Shown: positions 1-13,318, numbered from the stretch's first letter. The stretch: 64,000 nt of DNA from Cavia porcellus (GCF_034190915.1 NW_026947484.1:73363482-73427481), one strand, 5' to 3'. Notes: generated by a model from the letters alone, not told the origin. Program-made: numbers and translations.

Positions 1-339
1 ATAATAACCCATTGAGGCTGGTGCAACAGATGAGAAAGCTGCAGGCTGTGAAGGTTGAGTCCCGAGAGTCATTTGGCTATAGGCTTGGCAAACGATGGCT
101 CAGCCCCAAGCATTCTAGGTCTCTATCCAGGGTCTCCCTGTCAGAGGTCCTGAGCAAATCTGCTTGTAAGTGAGCACATGTCAGATCAACGCGTTATAAA
201 AGGACATAGACACAATTATAGAACCAGATGACCAAAGTCAATGTCTGAACTCGTGTGGATGTTGATGTATTAGAAAGTGCACTCCATTCTCCACTCAGCA
301 TCTTAGCACTGGAGGAGGGGTGGTGGTTTGAAGAGAGCA

Positions 340-850
340 AGTCTGGGTATAGATGAATAGAATGGAAAGCAGGGCTCACGGAGGTATGCACACACCCACA
401 CCCACAGCACCACTGTTCACAGTAGCCAAGAGAGGAGAGTTATCCAGGCATGCATCAGCAGATGAGTGGATGTTGAAGATGTGGGATCTGAGCACAGTGG
501 ACTGTTATTCAGCCTTGGGAGGAAAGGCCATTGCAACACAGGCTACTGCATGGATAAGCCTGAGGACATGCCACGTGGAACAAGCCCTTCATAGAAAGAC
601 AGAGGCTCTATGATTGCACTCATGTGACATATCGGAGTACCCACATTCGGAGAAGAAGGAAGCATGATGGCTTGGATTGGGGGGGAGGACCAGCTGTAAT
701 GGGAAGTTATTTAATAGGTGTAGGGTTCCAGTTTGGCAGAAAGTTCTGGAGACTGGTGATACAGTGGTGTGAACATACTTAACACGACTGAGTTGCAGAT
801 AAAATGGTTAATATGGTAAATTCTGTGTGTAGTTTGCCGCAAATTTTTAA
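340..850 (+). mobile_element. Old LINE-1 (L1M-type) 3' end, sense
   Basis: The stretch follows the mammalian L1M 3' terminal region in order. It has a 'gaaagcaggg' block, then 'cactgttcacagtagcc', an equivalent of the 'catcaacagatgaatgga' block near 450-475, the 'actgttattcagcc' block near 501, the 'tgattgcactcatgtgac' block near 611, and the terminal 'aaaatggttaatatggtaaattctgtg' region near 803. Divergence and small indels are heavy, so this is an ancient inactive copy. It is 5' truncated as usual for LINE-1 and has no coding capacity. The subfamily cannot be fixed by eye. Confidence 0.8.
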
Positions 851-2900
851 CAGCATACGAGTAGACAAGAGTCTCGGAAAGGAACCGCAGATAGAAGAGG
901 AGGGACGAAAAGATTGGAGCCCTGAGAATCAGAGGAAACAGGAGAGCCAGACAAAGAATGGCCAGCGGACTGGAAAGCTGCCAACAGCTAAGGCTGGGAT
1001 CAAGGTTCTTACCAGGGGCAGCTGGTAACACTGGAACACACACGTGCGCACACACACACATGCATGTACACACCCATGCACACTCACCCATCGAGAATAT
1101 CTCACCATGACCTAAAGGTATTGGTTACATCAGTCACATGTGGAGTCTAATTATATTTTCACATGTTAGTGGACAAGTTAGGTCCTGTTGGTTGGGGCCG
1201 GTGGCATGGGTACTCATACTGCTCAGGAAAGAGCATGGGCACAACTGATTTCAGTTCTCATGAAGATGAGCCTCGAAGAAAGGGCATAGCATGCTCTAAC
1301 CCTCGCGCATAGTGCTCACAGGTGTTCCAAGCAGTGTGCCTCTAGAAATCACAGTTCCACTTGAAGTTTCCAACATAAATACATGCAGACTCTGTTGTGC
1401 TCTGATATTCCTCTTGTTTTGAAAATGAGAGCCACACTCAGAGCCACTTTGGATAAGGGATCCTCTGTGTAACTGCTGTTTTCTATCAGTGAGTGCTTTC
1501 TTATTGCGGGAATGAGAATGTTCCCTGTCATGTGTCTACTCCTGTTATCTTCATGACTTTAATAAGAAATTTATATGATGGCCCTGGAATGCAACAGCCA
1601 GTTATAAAATAATCTCGAAAGCACACTTCTAGTTCAGGAAGACTTAAAGAGATGTAGACAGCAAAACAGTGATAGTAAAGATAGACTTGGCTGGGTAAGA
1701 TACCCACTTACAGGGTGAGCTCTGTGTACTAGTGGTGTATCTAGGGGGATGGTGTTGGGCAAAATGCTTTCTCATGGAATTCACTCCAGGAAATAAAATA
1801 GGTAAAGCATAGACACGACAGTAGAAGTAGGCTGTGTTTTGGAGGGATGGTGGCCCTAGTTTGAGCTCCAGTCTCAGGGAGTGTAATGGAATCTTTTTCA
1901 TGGTTAGTTTAGTTCTGTCTGTGTCCCGGGTGAGTCCAGCTCTCCTCTGTCCTTTTGTGCTGAATTTCTGCATTCTTCTTGGAGTCTTCCATGCTGTGGA
2001 CCGACCTTTGTAAGCCAGCCCAGGTCTCCATCCTGCTAACACATCTTCAACTTCACTCCGGGTCCTGACTTTGCCTGTGTCTATACTCTTTCCCCACAGG
2101 CAGGTGTTTATGGAGAATGTGTCATATGGCAGACTCTGTGGCAGGTGCTGGGAGGTGGTGGTGAGTACAATAGGTGTGGGTCCTCCCTGCATAGATCTGC
2201 CCACCTAGACAGGGCAAAACAGCTGAGAGCAACCAAGTGAATCTGGTCAGCGCAAGGAAGGGAGCAAACAGGAAGCTGAAAAAGAAAACCACCCTTGGAG
2301 ACAGCAGCTAAGGCATTCCTGTTTGAATAGGTGACAATTGAGCATGTTTATGCATTTGTGTGGATGTTTATGTGAGCCATAAGAACACTGTACAGAGACC
2401 CTCAGCTCCAGGGACAAAACCCGGCATCAACATGGTGGCTTCCAAGGTACTGACTGGAGGTTACAATACAGAATCACTTGAATCTGTTTCTAAAGGCAAA
2501 CCTAACGTTGAAGTCTTACTTGACTCTTTAATTTACTTTATTCCCACCAATATTCTCAAGAACCTAGGAATCCTTTCTGGCCAGGTTTTATGTGTTGATT
2601 TTTTTTTTTTCTTTTTTACAAAGTGTGAATTGTTCCTGAATTATCTCATCCCCTCCATGGAGTCCCAGCACCTAAACTCTCCCACCTCTGGGTCTACTCT
2701 TAAGTGCATACAGGGTCCAGTACTTCTCTGGGTTCCCCCAGTGTCCCCTCTGTGGTCCCTTGAGATGCTAACAGTATACATGTCATACCCAGCCCTCCTC
2801 TGATAGCTGAGCACCCTTCCATGACTCACATGTGTCCTTGACAGAAGGCTACAATGGCAATCTTTTCATTTGGATGAAAAAGCTTGCCTTTTAAGTTTAT
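850..2900. other. Unassigned stretch with minor simple repeats
   Basis: I recognise no gene or repeat family here. A CA-rich tract lies at about 1036-1085 and a T-run at 2559-2577. A 186-codon antisense frame near 1644-2204 has no recognisable domain, signal peptide or membrane segment and is best treated as chance. Confidence 0.5.
1036..1085. repeat. Degenerate CA-rich microsatellite
   Basis: An alternating CA tract interrupted by GTGCG, TGCATG and CCCATG steps. It lies about 190 bases after the LINE-1 3' end. Confidence 0.85.
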
Positions 2901-3094
2901 ATTTCATTTCTTTAAAAAAAAAAAAAAGAATTCTTTATTTTCCAAAGTTCCAAATGGACAAATGACTTGGTAACACCCTCTTGCCTTGCAAAGCCTCCGC
3001 CAACCAACCCACCATTGAGTTCTGTTGTGTAACTGTTCATACTTGGAGATTTTTTGCATCGTATATTTTCCCTCTGGTGGATTTCACTCCCAAC

Positions 3095-3210
3095 TGTTGA
3101 TACTCCTGAAGGCAGAGGTTACCCTCTCCTCCTGTGTGCACATTTGGGGCTTAGTAGCTGTGCCAAAGGAAATATTTGCAGTAAAGTCCAATCTGTTGAA
3201 CAAATCAAGC
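3095..3210 (+). mobile_element. LINE-2 3' end-like fragment
   Basis: The order 'actcctgaaggcagaggtt', then a pyrimidine-rich block, then 'gggcttagtagctg' and finally a segment ending near 'ctgttgaacaaat' matches the layout of the L2 3' terminus (gain of 'gaaggcagggact', 'cttagcacagtgcctgg', 'gttgaatga' blocks). It is strongly diverged. Confidence 0.45.
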
Positions 3211-3399
3211 TTCTTCCTTTCATTTCCACTATGGAGTATTCTTGGCTGGAAGAAAATAATGGCCATACATGGCCACTGAGTTTTTCTTTTTTCTTTATTT
3301 CTCCCCTCGCCCTTTCTGCTCTGCCCTCTTACTTCACATTTGGAGGGGGAGCTTCTATGTGTGCGTTGATGTGTTTTGCGCACATCATCTCCTGATTAC

Positions 3400-3615
3400 G
3401 CCTCTCTGCACCCACTCCCCTTCCCTCTTACCCCCTTCCTTTGTCTAACAATAGTCTCCCTGCACTCTTTGGTCATTGTTTTAGATTTTATATCTTAGGG
3501 AGAGTATGATATTTGTCTGACTCTGGCTTATTTCACTCAAGAGGACGGTCTTCAGATCCATCTGTTTTCTTGAAAATGGGAGAATTTCATTCTGAGTTAT
3601 TATTCAGCCACAAGG
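3400..3615 (-). mobile_element. LINE-1 3' UTR fragment, antisense
   Basis: Read on this strand it contains the 'ctctggcttatttcactcaa' motif, followed by the 'cttcagatccatctgttttcttg' and 'aatttcatt...ttattcagcc' blocks that are the reverse complement of the LINE-1 3' region. A pyrimidine-rich segment at 3290-3340 may be its remaining 3' terminal part. Confidence 0.65.
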
Positions 3616-3619
3616 AAGA

Positions 3620-5525
3620 ACAAATTCTGTCCTTGAGCATTTTTTATGTGCAAACCATAAGCATGATAAGTTTGCAAAGTAATAGGACTCAGGACCAAAA
3701 ATTAGTATATTACTATTATTTCACTTGTGCTTCTTCAATCACTATTTTAATGGATAAATTCTGCTTATAATCATCAGCCATTCATGTTTCCTTTATATAT
3801 TTCTTTTTTTATCTGCTTCTCTTTTGTGGCATGATTTTTCCCACTGGTGAGTAAGATATCTATGCCTTTATATATGGATGTGTTAGTATATATGCAGATG
3901 TCTCCAGGTTATTTTTGGTCAAATTTGTCTATTACTTTCTATCACTTTAAGCTGTAGACAGCTGTTACTTTTGCCCATTAAATATAGCAAACAAAAAGTC
4001 ATAAAGGAAAACCAGCAATTACATGTGGTTCAACCTCAATAGCTGATACTTTTAGTGTTAAACCTAGACTTTGGTTGTTTCTAAGAAACCATTTACCTTT
4101 GATAGAAAAGACAACAGGCATCAGCTGGAAATCAGTCTTAGAAATCAGCCAGGAATCAGTCTTGGAAAAGTCAATGTTACAAATCGAAGTAGCATGACTA
4201 GACATGACTGTGACACTGATTTGAAAAGCGATATTGATAATAATATTTCAAGATGGGGAAGACTGAAGTAATAACTTTACTTTTAAGAGTAAAGTTTAGT
4301 GGTCTACAATACGTTCAAGTAAAATGCAAAGCGTCTCCCAGATAGAAACTGCCTGAAGTCCAGTCTGAAAATTATGATATGATTCTTCCAATGACAATGA
4401 GTTTTCAACAAATATCTATCACAGTATTGAAGTATATTGAAAACTAGACTATTCAAACAGGAAACTACTTCATCAGTGCATAATCTGTACGCACATGAAA
4501 CAGCCAGCATTTCATGTACGATTCAGAAAGAAGTTTCAGAAAGAAAAGACACAAAAATGAGGTCAGAGGGTACATTTTTAAGGCAAGAGATTATTTCTAA
4601 TTATGGAGCGAGTGGACCTATTTTGGTCGGCTGCTCCTGTTCCTCCTGTAAGTGCTGGTGCTGGGACGACTGTCCTCTGTATTATTGTATAGTAAGAACC
4701 GAGCTGCAGAAGCAATGACTCTAGGCCCTGGGCCATCGAAAGCTCCTGCTTAATTCACTGAATTTGAGTAAAAGGAAAAATAACAGTGTTTCTTATGAGA
4801 CCTCTGTCCTAGTTCTTAGGATTTGGGAGTAAAGTGTAGTCCCAGACTGCAAGTGATCGATGACCCCTGGGAAGTGGTCAGTTGCCCAGGAGGAATCCAC
4901 GTGGGACCCCAGCGAAACACAGCACTTAGCACCTGGACCCCAAAGGTGGTGTTACAGGAGTGGGATCTTGCAGGAGATGAGGACGGCTACGACCATCACA
5001 GCATAGGAATCAGAACTGAAGCACCAGGTACCAGCCATGTTAGAAAAGCCTAATGCAAATCAGTGATTTTCAAAAGAAATGCAATTCCTGTAAGGAATAT
5101 ATATTATAGGTTATTAGGCATGAGAAAGAAGAACAGAAACTTGATAAGGTTTGACAGCAAAGCTAGTTGTTGGTTAATACAGGCTACCTATGAGAAGCAC
5201 AGTAAAACACGTGCAGCTTAAGAAAGCAAAGAAATGTTCATTGGTGGATACTTTGCCCAGAGAAAGAAATCCTTTTACCATTTCCATTCAATTTTGTTAT
5301 CCTTCCTATGCAGGGTTTTAAAAGTAACCACTATCTTGAAAGAAGTAGTAAACATTCCTTTACATTTTTAAACCAACTGTGGCATGAATTCCTAATTACT
5401 AAGTCAGTTATATCTGCTTCTGCAATTTATGAAAAAATTAGTGTGCTGTATGAATTCTTAAATAATGTTTTTCTACATTCAGCATATTTTGCTTTCTATC
5501 TTTACATATTATTGTGTTTTCTATC
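3620..5525. other. Unassigned AT-rich stretch
   Basis: No repeat family or gene is recognised. Short frames, such as those near 4437-4718 and 4823-5053, show no domain. The segment 4600-5050 has a higher GC content than its surroundings and could be an old repeat I cannot name. Confidence 0.5.
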
Positions 5526-5527
5526 TT

Positions 5528-5615
5528 CTTTTTTATGGTTCTGGGGATTGAGTCTAGGGTCTTACACCATCTAGGCAATGGATTTACTTCTGAACTATAT
5601 CCCTATCCCTTATTG
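5528..5615 (-). mobile_element. ID-type SINE fragment, antisense
   Basis: The series 'ggttctggggattgagtcta', then 'cttacaccatctaggcaa', 'ctgaactatatccc' and 'tatccctt' is the reverse complement of an ID SINE body. The B box is represented by the 'ggggattgag' segment and the A box by 'gaactatat'. It could be the right half of a dimeric 7SL+ID element whose 7SL half is lost. It abuts the antisense LINE-1 that begins near 5635. Confidence 0.7.
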
Positions 5616-5634
5616 AGTATGTACCTTAATGATT

Positions 5635-7235
5635 GTAACTGAATTCATTGCAATGTAATATTCCACGGTACAAATATGTCATAGTTTCTCTTTTTATTTA
5701 ATGTATGCAGAACACATAGGAGTTGCGTAATTTTACTCCTATAGTAGTAGCACAATCACAGATATTCTTATGCATATCTCCTAGTACAATATGAATCAAA
5801 TTTTTTTTTACTGGTAAATAGCTAGTAGTAAAGTTCCTGACTTACAAACCATCATGTATTAACTTTCCTGCCTGATTTTCTAAAATCTTACCTACTTTCA
5901 ATGACTGGGACTCTTCCTTGCTTTGTGTTCATGGGAATTCTTGATATCATTCTACATTTACCAACCTTGTTGGCATTGTGTTCCAGTATGATTTTAATTT
6001 ACACTTCCCTGATTACTAAAAAAGCCAATATGTATTACTATATTCATGAATCATTTATTCCCTTTTTTTTAAAAATTCATGTTCATTTCTTTTCCTATTT
6101 TCAATAGTGTTATTTGACTCTGTCTTATTGATCCACAGTTCTCTGTATTTAATGCATAATAATCTTGAATTATTTATACACCATCTTATCTACATTTATA
6201 GCTTATGTTTTTATTGTAGGTGGATTTTGAGACTAGAATTTCTTATTATGCAATTTTAATTCTCAGTATTTCTCTTCATAATTTGTCCATTTTGTGTCTT
6301 GGTTAAGAAATGAGAGCCAACCTATCCCAAATAGTTTTTAAAAGTCCCTAAATTGCTTCTAAAATTGTACACTTCATATTTGCATGCTTAATTCATCAGC
6401 AATTTGGGAATATGATTGAGGAAGATTTTTTCTATATATATTATGATTTGTCCTACTATGATTTATTTTTAAAATGTCACCTTTTCTTCATTAATTTGCC
6501 TATGAAATTATAAGTCACATATGTACTTATCAGTCTATTTCTGGGTTCTGTATTTCTGTTGTTCCATCTGTCAGTCACTATCTTTATTTATTCAAGTTTA
6601 TAGTAAACTTTGACATCTGATAATCAAGTCTTACTGATGTCATTCATTTTTTAATTTGTGTGTCTAGTGATTGGAACTCTTCCATTCACTACCTATGTTA
6701 TAATTGGTTTGTCAGCTTTCATGTGTGACATATGCACACACACACAGCTAGAATTTTGATTGGAATAGAATGTACAGATCACTTTGTCATCAAATAACCT
6801 TTTTATAATATCAAATATTCCAATTTATTAATGTAGAATTTCCACTTACTGTTCTTTAATGCTTTTTGATAAATTATAATTTTCACCATAGAGGTCATGC
6901 ACGTAATTTCTTAAACTCGTATAAGTGATACACTGTTTCCCTACTTCTCATTTTCTAAATTTTTTTACTAGTTAATAGAAATTCAAATGAATCTTTGGTA
7001 CTTTTCTTTACCTAGTCTTACTAATTGTGTTAATAGTCATAATTAATTGGATATTTTATCTATAAGCATAATCATATACTAAATAAAGGTTATTTTATTT
7101 TTCTTCTTACTCCGCATATATTTCCTATCCTTATTGTATATAGGGAACTCCACAGTGAATAGAAGCGACAATAGCAGACATCCTTGCCTTTCTTTGCAAA
7201 CTCAAAAGAAACATTTTCAATATTTCAAAACCAAG
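5635..7235 (-). mobile_element. Old antisense LINE-1: 3' UTR and ORF2 remnants
   Basis: On the + strand the block begins with the reverse complement of the LINE-1 3' UTR ('gcaatgtaatattccacggta' near 5651, 'acacataggagttgcg' near 5711). It continues through the 'acacttccctgattactaa' block near 6001 and then through diverged antisense ORF2, including 'tatttctgggttctgtatttctgttgttcc' equivalents near 6536. It ends with 'agcagacatccttgcctttct' near 7173. At about 1.6 kb it is the longest single transposon relic in the window. Stops and frameshifts remove any coding potential. Extreme divergence indicates pre-rodent age. Confidence 0.8.
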
Positions 7236-7239
7236 AATC

Positions 7240-9850
7240 CGAAAAGCTTCTCCTACCTAGAGAAGGCCTTGGCATCACTGAAGTCCTTAAGAAGTTAGGT
7301 TAAATCATTACAGGTAAAGAAGATGATATCAGCCTGAGTCTGTTTCTACAGAAAGTACAGTAAGAACCTAAAGTGAAAACTGATTTTCCTCCTAGAAAAA
7401 CAAAGTAATACACTTTGTTCATGAAATCTTATTGGCTATAGTACAAGCCCTCTACCCAGATTTAAGCACACGACTCTTAACGCCAGTACAGAAAGCATTG
7501 TCAGAGTTCCGTGAGAGCATTCTCCAGTTCTCCCGATGGATATTCTTAAAGAATTTATTTGTGAAAATGTTATTTAAGACCAAGGCAGTGACTGGCAGAC
7601 TAGTTAGTCTTTGTAGCACTGTCTGGAGGAAGAGAAGTGGTTGGATACTTGCAGACCTTAAATTTCCCTGTAAATTCCTGAGGGACCCGCATGCTCCTTG
7701 TCTAAAATCCTACTGGGTATGTGTTGGTGATAGAAAGAAAACAGGACAGTACTGTAATGCTCCAAAGCTGTCTCATTCTGTAGGCGACCAGAGGCTCTTT
7801 AGTCTCGTTCAGTAGAGCCATTCAGTACCATACCCCGCAAGAACAGAATTCCAGGGCCAGCACTGGCATATCCAGGCTTCCTGTAGAGTAGACCTCCTTC
7901 TTCCTGAAATCCACTTGGAGATGTTACAGAGAAACCTAAGACCCACGAAACCAGCTGACACAGGAGAAGTGGCTGAGCCTGGAGCACAAGCAGACAAGGG
8001 TGTGGTTTACTGTCAGCCCTGGGGCAGACATTTACAAATGTTGTGCAGAACCACCGGTAAGAGATGAGGCCATGGGAACCACGGGTTTCATTATTGGACA
8101 TTATTCATTCCATGTGCAGAGATGAGAGGCAGCATATCCCATATGATAGCCAGGAGCTGGATTTGAGGGACACAGGTGACACAGCAGCGAGAGTCTTGGG
8201 AAGAATGTGTACAATACAACTGACAGGTGACGTAGCTACCAAGGTGGAGGTTAGTCTAGAAAATACATTTTATGACACTTAGAAAGCATGCATCAGGGCA
8301 GAAGAATCTGGGCTTTGCCCCAAACACAAATGCTTAATAAGTGCAGGGATTTGACAAGTCTAGGGATTCCTTATCTCCTTGAGAGTTTTAAACACATTAT
8401 GAGCACAATACACTTAATCATGACTTCAGGAAGTAGGTTAATAGTAAACATTATAAAATCCCCAGAACCAAGTGAAACTTGACCGAACATTTTAAGGACA
8501 ATTCTAATGGAAAAATGTAGACCACAATTATAATATCAAGCTATCACTGATACCCACTTGGCCTATTGATACCATCTGCATCTTCCAGTGCCAAGGGGTG
8601 AAAAAGAATAGAAGATATGAAAACAAAGACCTCGGTAAGAGAGGAGGTGGCAAGGTCATCTTTTAACGTTGTTTCATGTCAGTACCAGAATGCAACACTT
8701 GTGATTTTGCTGTAATGATTATAGAACAATCAGGTAGACGGGGAAGGGGCACATGGGATAAGTCAAAATGTGGTCATTCTTTTCACCTTCAGTAGTCTGA
8801 TTATGCAAAGTTACTGCTCAAAATTACTTACTTTATTATACATCCCTGAGCAGTTTTAGATCCTGGCTCTTGATTCTTCTGCCTACAATAATATATCGGA
8901 GTTCATCTTACATAGGGCATAATTATGAATAAATAGTATAACACTGTAATAACTACATGACCATAAAAATAAAATTTTCACTGTTAAAATCTGTAAATGG
9001 CTAATGTAGTTCTTATTTATGTTGTTGCTTTCACAAATGAAGGATTCTACAGCATCATACTCTGAACCATGCATAGACGGGTAAGGCTGCTCCAGGGGGG
9101 CTGCTGAGTTTCATCTTTTTATTATAGATGATAAAGCTCTGAGTCTTTTTCATCTTTGTACCTCCCAAGCTCTTTAAGTACATATCAAATGAATAACTGT
9201 ATTAATGAGTGAATAGATTTATAAATGAGCTGATGTATAAATACGTGGGTATCCCCATACTGAGCATTCTTCAGGAAAAGCAATGCACATTGTCTAATCT
9301 GTGCAGTACACTGATAAACAGATTCACTTTTACACCCTTGATGGCAATACCCACATTTTAAAATTTCTAACTTTTCAAAAATCATTTTTGTCAAATTGCT
9401 TACAGCTGAGCTATGTAATCTTCCAATCACCTTTTTAAAAGACTGTCAGTTTCTCTCTATGCCATTTCTACTTTCTTGGTGTCTAAGTCATTGAAAATAA
9501 TTTTTAAAAAGAAAAAATTACATTTTCCTTCTGTTCCCAGTCACTGAGTACATACACTCATATTTCCATGTAAATCTGTTACCCACGGGGAGGTGAATTT
9601 GCTGGTCCAGCTGCTGCCCAGTTCAAGCAGACCCCAGTGGGAGCCTTCTGTGGCTCTTTTATTTTGGGTTTTTTATGTGTAAGACTGACGCCAGGCCCTG
9701 TCTTGCTACAGAAGAGGATTTTGTGTTCCTCAGTGTGCATCTCAGGACAATGATTATCTTTTTTCCTTATTGTAAAAACAGATCTGCATTTCTTCCAGCT
9801 ATAGACCTGATGAGCTCCTGCTGTGTTTGCATCTCTAGTGGGGAAATCCA
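7240..9850. other. Unassigned 2.6-kb stretch
   Basis: I see no recognisable exon set, RNA gene or repeat family. A 127-codon + frame near 7432-7815 starts only from a non-ATG codon and has no known domain. The part 7800-8300 is relatively GC-rich with purine-biased codon-like runs but contains stops in all frames. Confidence 0.45.
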
Positions 9851-9855
9851 GTGTT

Positions 9856-9906
9856 GAGAGAGAGAGACAGAGAGTGACAGGCAGACAGAAAGACAAGAGA
9901 CAGAGA
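9856..9906. repeat. GA-rich simple repeat
   Basis: A degenerate (GA)n tract mixed with GACA and CAGACAGAAAGA steps. It produces an arginine/glutamine-rich artefact in one frame and a serine/leucine-rich one in the other. Confidence 0.8.
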
Positions 9907-10849
9907 ATTTGTAACTATTTCTCTAAATCCAGTAGTAAATCTAAGAAGGGAAGTAGGCTTAATAATTTTAAATATAGGGAACTGATTTGCTGGTGTGAAT
10001 TTTGGTTGCAAAGGAAGGTACGAGAAGGAAAATGTGTCCTGCTCGTTCTTCATGTTTGTGATCAGGACTCATTTTGTTTCCAGCATTTGTTGCAAACTAA
10101 AGAGCAAACATACTTAAGCCTCTTCTAGCTGGGCTCCCTACCAAATTTATCTGTAGGGAAAATAACCCCGTATCAGACTTAGGAAGGCTGTATTTTATTG
10201 TCTTGAAAATTGTTACTGAATGTGACATACTGAGTACTTTTTGTTTCTTTCGGTACGTACCACTCAAGGCAGCATAATATAAATGTCATATCCCACAGGA
10301 ATGCATCCGCTTAGGTGGGGGCCTAACACTGCTTCATTATTGAGACTGATTAGGAGGTTCTTTCTGCAGCCATGACTTGGTACAGATGGCAGGACCACAG
10401 CCAGGGAGCCTGGAAGAGCTTTCTGGAAGAAAGCCAAGGAGCAGATTCCGTTTTCCTCCATGAAAGTGTGCGCTGTGCAAATAGGAAACATGAATGCTAC
10501 ACATGTAGGTCTTTTACCTTCAGTCTTTGTTGTGGAATTGTATGTACAATACTTAGACTTGAAGTCTGAAACCATGAACTGGGGTAGAATTTTAAACGAT
10601 GTATGTTTTACTTAACATAAGAAGTGGCTGGGCATAGAGAACTTTCTTCTGCCTGACTTCCTAAAATAGCTTTAGGCCTCTCAGGCATAAATCTTTGAGA
10701 TGAGTTGAAGATAACCTGATTATTTGCTTACATTTATTTGGAACTTTTTCAATGTCATTAGAAATATTTTCTTTCCCTATTTTTTAAAAATTATCTGGTG
10801 ACCAATGTGTCTATAGGTGAAAATAGAATTTTCTCAGAATGGTAAGTTA

Positions 10850-10990
10850 TTCTTTCAATAGATATTTATTGAGCATTTGTTTTTAGAGCCTCATTTCTAG
10901 ATATAAACAGGGAGACAATGCTGGTGTCCTCAAGAAGTTCATATTTCAGTGTATAAAGATAAGCAATAACCAACCAACCAAACAGACAAG
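10850..10990 (-). mobile_element. Ancient LINE-2-like fragment, antisense
   Basis: The sequence 'caatagatatttattgagca' is followed by 'gggagacaatgctggtgtcctcaagaagttcatatttcagtg'. This parallels the widespread antisense L2-type block with 'caaatatttattgagcac' and 'ccctgccctcatggagcttacattct'. The trailing 'caaccaaccaaacagacaagcaaacaaa' is a simple A-rich extension. Confidence 0.55.
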
Positions 10991-11109
10991 CAAACAAAAA
11001 ACAGTACAAATAAGATAAAGTCAATGTATACATGTGAGAAAGAAAATGAAATGGGATAATTTTGTATGTTATGGGATAACCTCTTTTCAGAACAAGTTTA
11101 GGAAGTATA

Positions 11110-11570
11110 GCAATGATTATTGCTATGGAACAAATTATTCCTCAAATGAGCAGCTTGAAAAAACTGAACACTGATTCTATAATATAGTTTTTGTCATCAA
11201 GAATTCAGGAATGTCTACCAGGGTCATTCTATCACAAGCTCTCCCAGGAAGTTGTCATCACTGGGTCTGGAGAATCTGCTTCCAAAATGGCGCCCTCCAG
11301 GAATCATTGGCCAAGGTCTTAGTTCCTTCACATGAGAAGCTTTCCACTTGGGCTTCAGAAGTGGCTTCATGATGTGCTGACTAGTTTCTCCCAAAATCAA
11401 AGATCCAAGAGCAGCAATGTATCTTATGTCCTAGTGTTGGAGGTTGCATGTCTACTCTGCCATGTTCTACCATGTTCCATTGGTCACACACATTAATGCT
11501 AGTGCTGGGAAAGGAGATTGTTACTCCTGTGAGTACCAGTGGAAGGGCACAATTACATGATCAGTAAAGA
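11110..11570. mobile_element. Old mammalian LTR-type repeat
   Basis: The segment follows a known mammalian LTR pattern in order. It shows a 'ggtctggagaatctgcttccaaaatgg' block near 11264, then 'aggtcttagttccttcacatg', 'ggcttcatgatg', 'cttatgtcctagtgttgg', 'ccattggtcacaca' near 11478 and a final 'ggaagggcacaatta'. I cannot name the subfamily (an ERVL/MaLR-class LTR is most likely) and the orientation was not settled. It has no coding content. Confidence 0.5.
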
Positions 11571-11574
11571 CATA

Positions 11575-13195
11575 AAATAACAAACTGCTTTTGTTCTGGT
11601 AATGCACTGGAGCAATTTGACTATTCTCAGCTTGTGTTTCCCTTAGTTAATAAAACACATGGCTTCCAGCTGGCTTCAGTGATTTTGGTTGGGATAAAGT
11701 AACCCAGTCAAGGACACATTTTAACTTTACTTGCTCTGCTTGTACCTCATCCCCAGGGCTGTACCCCAGTTCCTACATTATGATAATTCCTTTTAAGCAA
11801 ATGTATTTAGAGTTAAATTATCTGACAGTATATGACTTAATTCAATCCATGTAACAAATCATGTAATGCCTTGTACTTCCTGCATGTAAACTGCATTTAA
11901 ACTGGACTCAAAAGTGGCTCTTGGCTGGTGATTTGGACACTGTTAATTGTTTCCCAGCCCACCAGCGTTATAATCAAATAAGGTTGCCTTCTAGACTCTT
12001 CAGTGCAAAAAGTTTTCCACCTGATATTGTTTTTTCTATAACACCAGAAGGTGAAGTTCCTTAGTTGACATCTTGGATACTGCCTAACATAAGAAGTGTG
12101 AGTTGAACTGAGACCAGAATCATTTCAAAGGATTTGTTAAGTCAGTATCTATGGAGGAGGGAAACCCAGATAAAGGAATTAGTGGGACCCAGGATACTGA
12201 GACAGGGGAAGCCTAGTATTTTCTAAGGCTAGCTGGAACAAGCATTCATGTATCAGAGGAGCCTAGGGAGCAGAGGACAGAGGTATGAAGTCTATTCCAA
12301 GTGAAAGGTAAAACTGTTGGGAGGATTGGAGCAGAACATAAACTGCATGACTACGTGGTAAACAAAAGTATGATTCTGGACAGAGAACTGGATTGGACTC
12401 TATAGAATTGTAATAAAGACAAAATGAGATGGTTTTGGCTCTTGGTTTTTACCCTTTCTGGTCATGCTATGCAGACTTATATAAAATGAAATAATAAATA
12501 TTTGTGCTATTAAGTGTCTCAGAGTACAAGTGGGGTAGGGATTTAAATTTGAAGTGTATTTCAGAATCAGCCCTACTCACCTGTTCTGCCATCATAAAAG
12601 AGCTTCTACTTTTGGGCATTCACAGGAACAACAACTCAATTCTAGGCAAGAATATTCCTATGGCATGTTCTGTAACTGGTTTGGGCCATGCAGTTGGGTG
12701 CTTTCCCTGTGTTTGCGCTTCACTCCTAGTTTTCTAGTTCTTTCTCACGACGTTAGGAAGTGGGCCTTAGCTACTTCTTAAAATTCTTTTTAGACCTGAA
12801 GAATAGTTCATTGTTCTTTTGACTCTGTATCCAGTTCTCCCAGCTCTCTGGTCAGTGGTGAGCTTTCTTTACAAGCTGGTTTTAACCTCCAAAGGGAATG
12901 TAGACTTTTATTGCTACGTGTGGGTCCTGAGACACTGGCTAGGAGTCACCAAGTTGGGAAAGGAATGTGTTCCTTTTTTTCTCTTAAACTAAATGTACCC
13001 GCCACATCACTGCCATACTTCTGAAAATGTAACCAGGATGGAATGTAGCAGATAAAAGTGTTCACAATCTCTGATGCCCACATGTGTGCAAAATAAATAC
13101 TTTCTCTAGGGATAATTGTTTGGTGTAACAGTTATTTCTTCCACACTTGTACTTGTTTTATTTAAGAACAAGAATAATTTTGTTTTAGAGCCTTA
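11575..13195. other. Unassigned stretch, possible L2-like traces
   Basis: The segment 12150-12420 has the purine-rich, 'gagg-gcctag-gagcagagg' texture of old L2-like repeats but is too diverged to assign. The remainder shows nothing recognisable. Confidence 0.35.
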
Positions 13196-13204
13196 TATAA
13201 AATG

Positions 13205-13318
13205 TACCAGAGGACCAGAGATTTAGTTCAGAGGCATAAATGCCTGCCTGTCAAGTTATAGGTCATGAGTTTGATGCCTGGGACACACACACAAAATCTC
13301 TCTCTCTCTCTCTCTCAA
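13205..13318 (+). mobile_element. Diverged ID SINE with CA/CT tail
   Basis: The order 'gatttagttcagaggcataa', then 'gcctgcctgtcaag', 'gtcatgagtttgatgcc' and 'tggga' matches the ID body seen intact at 45.56 kb, with several substitutions. The A box lies near 13216 and the B box near 13266. The A-rich tail has evolved into (CA)n at 13284-13294 and (TC)n at 13301-13316. This is an older member than the two copies with clean target-site duplications. Confidence 0.75.

Noticed and set aside
1644..2204. 186-codon antisense frame
   Set aside because: No recognisable domain, no splice context, and composition typical of chance frames in non-coding DNA.
7432..7815. 127-codon + frame
   Set aside because: It lacks an ATG start at its stated beginning and shows no domain.
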